Assembly: GCA_003481005.1 (NCBI GenBank)
Contig: QUKC01000007.1
Location: 83,579 to 147,578 of the forward strand
Origin: Firmicutes bacterium TM09-10
Lineage (GTDB): Bacteria > Bacillota > Clostridia > Lachnospirales > Lachnospiraceae
Reading direction: 5' to 3'
Length of the DNA: 64,000 bases
The translations under genes were made by a program, and so were the position numbers. Under the pieces are notes generated by a model. It was not told the origin of the DNA and ran no database searches. It was given only the letters and a program-made list of their open reading frames with translations. This document shows, piece after piece, positions 60,673 through 64,000 of this stretch. Position 1 is the stretch's first letter. Each line of letters opens with the position of its first letter.

Positions 60673-61104
60673 ACCAACCTTTAATCTGCTTGATCTGTTC
60701 AGCACGTTTCGGATCTCGATGATATTGCAGTTTCAGACGGATTGTTTCTACAACTTCCTGTCTGGCTTCATCATCAAGCTGATAGAATGATGTAAGTAGA
60801 TTATCTACATCAGGCATACTATTTTTGCCAAAAAGATACATCAACGGATACATAGAATTTTTTAAGTAAGTCTTTACACGACTTGCGTCTAAGGCTCCGT
60901 TCAAACCGTCTGGAAGTGTAGGATAAATCTCTTCTTCCTTAATTGTGTCAGAAAATGGACTGGCAGAACATATCTCATTCACATCAATTTGCAATTCGTT
61001 TGCAAGTCTTAAAGCAAAATCAAATCGAATATTGGAATCTTTTTGAATGATTGAATATAAGGTTGTAGCACTGATTCCAGTTGCTTTTGCAATTTTACGG
61101 ACAT
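60671..61104 (-). pseudogene. 5'-truncated XRE-type regulator
   Basis: The frame reads, from about 61104 on the minus strand, NVRKIAKATGISATTLYSIIQ followed by KDSNIRFDFALRLANELQID, a helix-turn-helix. About 107 more residues end at RAEQIKQIKGW. Immediately upstream in frame is a TAA stop and there is no ATG, GTG or TTG before the helix, so the N-terminal residues are missing. Such regulators are typical of prophages and integrative elements. The first in-frame start (60994) lies after the DNA-binding part and would give a useless fragment. Confidence 0.7.
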
Positions 61105-61208
61105 TTATAAGTGGTTAAGAGATCTGATGTATGCGTAGAAAATGGAAAATATGTTACAAATAAAACGAGAATTTGAACTCGAAATTTGGAAAAAATAATG
61201 AAAATAAC

Positions 61209-61237
61209 TTGACATTTGAAAATAAGAGATGTATTTT
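61209..61237 (+). promoter_or_regulatory. Promoter of the peptide cassette
   Basis: TTGACA (61209-61214), 17 bases, TATTTT (61232-61237), about 35 bases before the precursor start. A second possible -10, TAAGAT, lies a few bases later. Confidence 0.65.
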
Positions 61238-61271
61238 TAAGATAAATTCAATAAACGGGAGGTGGATAAAA

Positions 61272-61379
61272 ATGTTTAATCTTGAAGAATTGAGCTTGGA
61301 GTTTGTAGAGATTTCTGAATTAAAAACCTCTAAGAACTTATTTGGACCAGTTATGTACGGAACAGGTGTGAGAATGTAG
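61272..61379 (+). CDS. RiPP precursor peptide, 35 residues
   Basis: ATG at 61272 has an excellent GGGAGGTGG site six bases upstream. The N-terminal part MFNLEELSLEFVEISEL is acidic and amphipathic, like a leader. The C-terminal part is LFGPVMYGTGVRM, Gly-rich and free of Cys, Trp and acidic residues, like a core. A radical SAM/SPASM enzyme gene follows after 81 bases and a transporter after that, so the small gene is almost certainly the substrate. Absence of Cys excludes sactipeptide thioethers. The M-Y-G sequence resembles the X-Y-G motif processed by tyramine-excising spliceases; other radical SAM chemistry (epimerisation, cyclophane) is possible. A terminator lies between it and the maturase. 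Confidence 0.82.
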   Translation: MFNLEELSLEFVEISELKTSKNLFGPVMYGTGVRM

Positions 61380-61386
61380 TTTGTAG

Positions 61387-61432
61387 AAAAGACTTGCTCT
61401 ATGTAAAAAGAAATATAGAGTAGGTCTTTTTT
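61387..61432 (+). terminator. Attenuator between precursor and maturase
   Basis: AAAAGACTTGCTCTAT pairs with ATAGAGTAGGTCTTTT over 16 bases (three G-U) and is followed by TT. It should allow partial read-through, giving far more precursor than maturase transcript, a common arrangement in RiPP operons. Confidence 0.8.
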
Positions 61433-61460
61433 ATTTAAAAAGGATTATAGGAGAGAATAT

Positions 61461-62615
61461 ATGAATAAATTAACTACAGCTGTATGGGAAATAACAATGG
61501 GTTGTAATATGCGTTGTAAACATTGCGGTTCAAGTTGTGCAGAAGCGCTACCCGATGAGTTGAATACATCAGAAGCTCTTGAGGTGTGTGACCAATTAAA
61601 AGATTTGGGATTAAAAGTTATTACATTATCTGGAGGGGAACCTACGACACGTAGTGACTGGCATATTATTGCGAAAAGATTAGTAGATAATGGCATAATA
61701 ACAAGTATTATTACAAATGGTTGGTTGATTGATGAAAACTTTATTCATAATGCGATAACATCAGGAATTAGAAGTGTCTGTTTAAGTATTGATGGTCTTG
61801 AAAAAACTCACGATTTTATACGGAGATCGGGATCATTCAATAAAAGTATTAAAGCATTGAAAGAATTAAGAAAAAATAATATTTCGACATCAGTAATAAC
61901 TTCAATAAATAAAGAAAATATATGTGAATTGGAAGAACTATATCAATTATTAAGTGATTTGGGAGTTAATAGTTGGCAGTTACAGATTGCATTACCAATG
62001 GGGAATTTTGCAAAACGCCCAGAATGGCTTATAGAACCTCAAGATATTCTTTCTATTATTGATTTTGCATATAATAAAATTGGAGGTAAGTTGTTAATTG
62101 TTTTGGCAGATTGCATAGGTTATTATAGCAATAAAGATATAAAAGTAAATGAGAATTTTCTTAATGATAATTGGTCTTGGACAGGTTGTGGAGCAGGAAA
62201 GCATGTAATTGGTATTCTGCATAATGGAGATATTGTTGCTTGTACTTCTATTAGAGATAAAACATTAGTAGCGGGAAATATTCGTGAAAAATCTTTAAAG
62301 TCGATTTGGGAAAGTCCGGAATCTTTTAAGTGGAATAGAAATTTTGATAGTAGTAAGTTAAAAGGATTTTGCAGAGAATGTCGTTATACAGAACGATGCT
62401 TAGGAGGATGTAGTAATAGTCGTTATTGCATTAACGGCTCATTTGAAAGTGAAAATAGATACTGTGCATATAATGTTGAAATGAAAAAATGGAAAAAATA
62501 TTTGGAATCACTTAATGATATATCAGAAATTGATAATGTTATAGAAAAAGCAGCGGCTTTAAAACATCAGGATCTTTATAAGATAGCTTGCGAAATTAAA
62601 CAATCTAAATTATGA
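61461..62615 (+). CDS. Radical SAM/SPASM peptide maturase
   Basis: 384 residues, TAGGAGAG upstream. The radical SAM cluster motif is CNMRCKHC (Cys15, 19, 22), followed by TLSGGEPTTRSDW and a TIM-barrel core with CLSIDGLEKTHDFIR. The C-terminus has the SPASM pattern: CGAGKHVIGILHNGDIVAC (C-x12-G-x4-C) then CRECRYTERCLGGC (CX2CX5CX3C) and a further Cys near RYCAYN, enough ligands for two auxiliary 4Fe-4S clusters. PqqE, AlbA, PlpX and related RiPP enzymes share this build. No RRE domain is obvious at the N-terminus, and no separate RRE gene is in the cassette. It probably acts on the 35-residue peptide. The reaction type cannot be read from the motifs. Confidence 0.9.
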   Translation: MNKLTTAVWEITMGCNMRCKHCGSSCAEALPDELNTSEALEVCDQLKDLGLKVITLSGGEPTTRSDWHIIAKRLVDNGIITSIITNGWLIDENFIHNAITSGIRSVCLSIDGLEKTHDFIRRSGSFNKSIKALKELRKNNISTSVITSINKENICELEELYQLLSDLGVNSWQLQIALPMGNFAKRPEWLIEPQDILSIIDFAYNKIGGKLLIVLADCIGYYSNKDIKVNENFLNDNWSWTGCGAGKHVIGILHNGDIVACTSIRDKTLVAGNIREKSLKSIWESPESFKWNRNFDSSKLKGFCRECRYTERCLGGCSNSRYCINGSFESENRYCAYNVEMKKWKKYLESLNDISEIDNVIEKAAALKHQDLYKIACEIKQSKL

Positions 62616-62632
62616 TTAGAGAGGTAACAAAT

Positions 62633-63913
62633 ATGAATAAACATGAGTTATATCATAACCACAATTATGTTTATCTGCTGACTTCTAATATTATTAACCG
62701 CTGTGGTGATTCATTAGATACAATACTTTTTACATGGTTGGTATATTTACTTACAAATAGTGCAGGGTGGTCTGCGATTATTTTTGGTATTAATCAAGCT
62801 ACTTCTGTAATTATTCAACCATTTATAGGTCCATTAGTCGAGAATATGAATAAAAAGAAAGTGTTAGTACTTTCAGATATAGCTCGAGTTCTGTTAGTTT
62901 TGTATATATTATATGTATATACACAAAACATGCTTTCACCATTAATATTGGTTTTTATGACAATATCCATTTCATTAATAGAAGCATTTCATATGCCAGC
63001 AGGGGTAGCAGTTATTCAGCATGTACTTCCTAATGAACATTATGATAAAGGTGTAAGTGTCAATGTGTCTTGTACCAAAATAGCAGTATTAGTTGGAACT
63101 GGCTTGTCAGGCATAGTGATTAGTTCATTTGGAATAGGTATTTCTTTAGCGATAGATGCTTTGATATTTTTAATATCAGCGTTGCTTATAGTAAAAATAG
63201 AATTTTCTGTTCAAGAAGAAAAGAAGACAAACCGAATAATTGGCAGAGAATATTTAATTTCGCTTAGAGATGGATTTAGTTATGTATTTGACCATAAGAA
63301 GCTATTAAAACTATGTTTTTTATGTATTCTAATTAATTCAGCAGTGGTTCCATTTGATGCACTGCTCGCCCCGATTGCAAGAGAAATGTTTAGTGGAGAT
63401 GCCAAAATTGTTTCATTACTAAGTGTAAGCGTAACTATTGGTACTATTTTGGGATCATTGACTTTTGCAAAAATGAAAGAGGAGAAAAAAAATAATACAC
63501 TTGTTACATTTTGTGGAATTGTTTTAGGTGTATACTATGTTTTTATTGCATTTGTTTCAAAATATATTGCAAATCCTATAACTCAAAAATTACTGTTGCT
63601 AATCGGTTCGATAATAATTGGTGCAGCATTGGGATTAATGATTACTTATGTACAAGTGAAATTTGTAAAAGAAGTTACTAAAGAATATATAGGACGTGTT
63701 TCTGCAATTCGATTTTCACTTACATACGCATGCGCGCCAGTGGTATCTTTTGTGATTAGTATTATATACAAAGTTACTGTTGTTGATACAAGTTCACTTT
63801 TTGTGGGATTTGGTATTGTAATAATAATTCTTTTTCTTTTGGCAAATAAGATTACGTTTTCTCCTTTGAAGAAAGGCGATAAAAGTTCTTATAAATTATA
63901 TATGTCTTTTTGA
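62633..63913 (+). CDS. MFS transporter, probable peptide exporter
   Basis: 426 residues from the ATG at 62633, with GAGAGGT about ten bases upstream. The frame also opens at 62612, overlapping the maturase stop. Twelve hydrophobic segments are visible. NIINRCGDSLDTILFTWLVYLLTNSAGWSAIIFGINQA and VENMNKKKVLVLSDIARVLLVLYILYVY are typical of the MFS_3/Bacilysin-type exporter group (YfiS/MacB-like drug and peptide efflux). Its position suggests export of, or immunity to, the modified peptide. No protease domain is attached, so leader removal must occur by another enzyme. A terminator follows. Confidence 0.88.
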   Translation: MNKHELYHNHNYVYLLTSNIINRCGDSLDTILFTWLVYLLTNSAGWSAIIFGINQATSVIIQPFIGPLVENMNKKKVLVLSDIARVLLVLYILYVYTQNMLSPLILVFMTISISLIEAFHMPAGVAVIQHVLPNEHYDKGVSVNVSCTKIAVLVGTGLSGIVISSFGIGISLAIDALIFLISALLIVKIEFSVQEEKKTNRIIGREYLISLRDGFSYVFDHKKLLKLCFLCILINSAVVPFDALLAPIAREMFSGDAKIVSLLSVSVTIGTILGSLTFAKMKEEKKNNTLVTFCGIVLGVYYVFIAFVSKYIANPITQKLLLLIGSIIIGAALGLMITYVQVKFVKEVTKEYIGRVSAIRFSLTYACAPVVSFVISIIYKVTVVDTSSLFVGFGIVIIILFLLANKITFSPLKKGDKSSYKLYMSF

Positions 63914-63934
63914 CTATCTTTTTATATTTTCTTA

Positions 63935-63976
63935 AATGTCCGCAAAGCCTTATTTTATAGGCTCTACGGGCATTTT
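63935..63976 (+). terminator. Terminator after the peptide cassette
   Basis: AATGTCCGCAAAGCCT and AGGCTCTACGGGCATT pair with small mismatches and are followed by TTGCTTTT. The last bases of the window (to 64000) show no further feature. Confidence 0.65.
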
Positions 63977-64000
63977 GCTTTTGTGGTAAACCTCACATAT

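Noticed and set aside
61272..61379. Sactipeptide or ranthipeptide assignment for the precursor
   Set aside because: The peptide contains no cysteine, so thioether crosslinks are impossible.
1..64000. CRISPR array or rRNA operon
   Set aside because: No regularly spaced direct repeats with unique spacers and no rRNA sequence were seen; the short repeats present are dispersed singly.

Overview
The window is a chromosomal segment from a Gram-positive anaerobe, most likely a Lachnospiraceae-type Clostridium relative. The basis is the gene order cysE-cysS-mrnC-rlmB-sigH, a GntR-clpC-radA block, an intact sporulation sigma-H, T-box control, and strong AGGAGG ribosome binding sites. I cannot name the genus. 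Most of the window has moderate to high GC. Two stretches are clearly AT-richer and look acquired: the two acetyltransferase genes at 48.5-49.5 kb and everything after about 60.4 kb.

Layout. 0-12.8 kb is a surface polysaccharide locus: a chain-length-regulator-like protein fused to a degenerate GGDEF domain, two acyltransferase-3 proteins, a Wzx-type flippase, a Wzy-like polymerase, four glycosyltransferases and a CDP-glycerol glycerophosphotransferase. Together they suggest a Wzx/Wzy polymer with acyl and glycerol-phosphate decorations. 13.0-16.8 kb is a FecCD-type metal-chelate ABC importer. 17.0-20.3 kb is a module resembling Bacillus YdjI/YdjG/YdjH (SPFH, zinc ribbon and TPM proteins). 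20.4-23.0 kb holds a TetR regulator divergent from glgB. 23.1-30.2 kb holds pyrE, small membrane proteins, an M29-type aminopeptidase and purE-purM-purN-purD. 30.3-36.6 kb holds an SH3 membrane protein with a highly charged tail, a YtrA-type GntR regulator with clpC, and radA. 36.6-47.6 kb is mixed: a candidate small RNA, a lipase-like hydrolase, a PseC-like aminotransferase, argS, a sulfatase, a GT-C-like membrane protein, a secreted trypsin-like protease and an acetyltransferase.

47.8-49.8 kb is a tRNA-Val/tRNA-Met array. Two pairs are intact. The third pair is broken by a group II intron remnant and inserted acetyltransferase genes. 49.9-60.3 kb returns to housekeeping: an NCS2 permease, a KdpDE-like two-component system, ispF, a cysteine T-box leader before cysE-cysS-mrnC-rlmB-sigH, and an esterase.

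After 60.3 kb comes a 62-bp fragment of the 3' end of an elongation factor Tu gene, a truncated XRE regulator, and an AT-rich three-gene peptide cassette: a 35-residue precursor ending in LFGPVMYGTGVRM, a radical SAM/SPASM maturase and an MFS exporter. This small RiPP system on apparently transferred DNA is the most novel item in the window. The M-Y-G motif raises, but does not prove, the possibility of tyramine-excision (spliceotide) chemistry.

Scattered through the window are at least three families of small dispersed repeats. One palindromic family (CAATAGAATGC/GCATTCTATTG arms) lies directly behind intrinsic terminators at nearly every copy and shows a compensatory base change.
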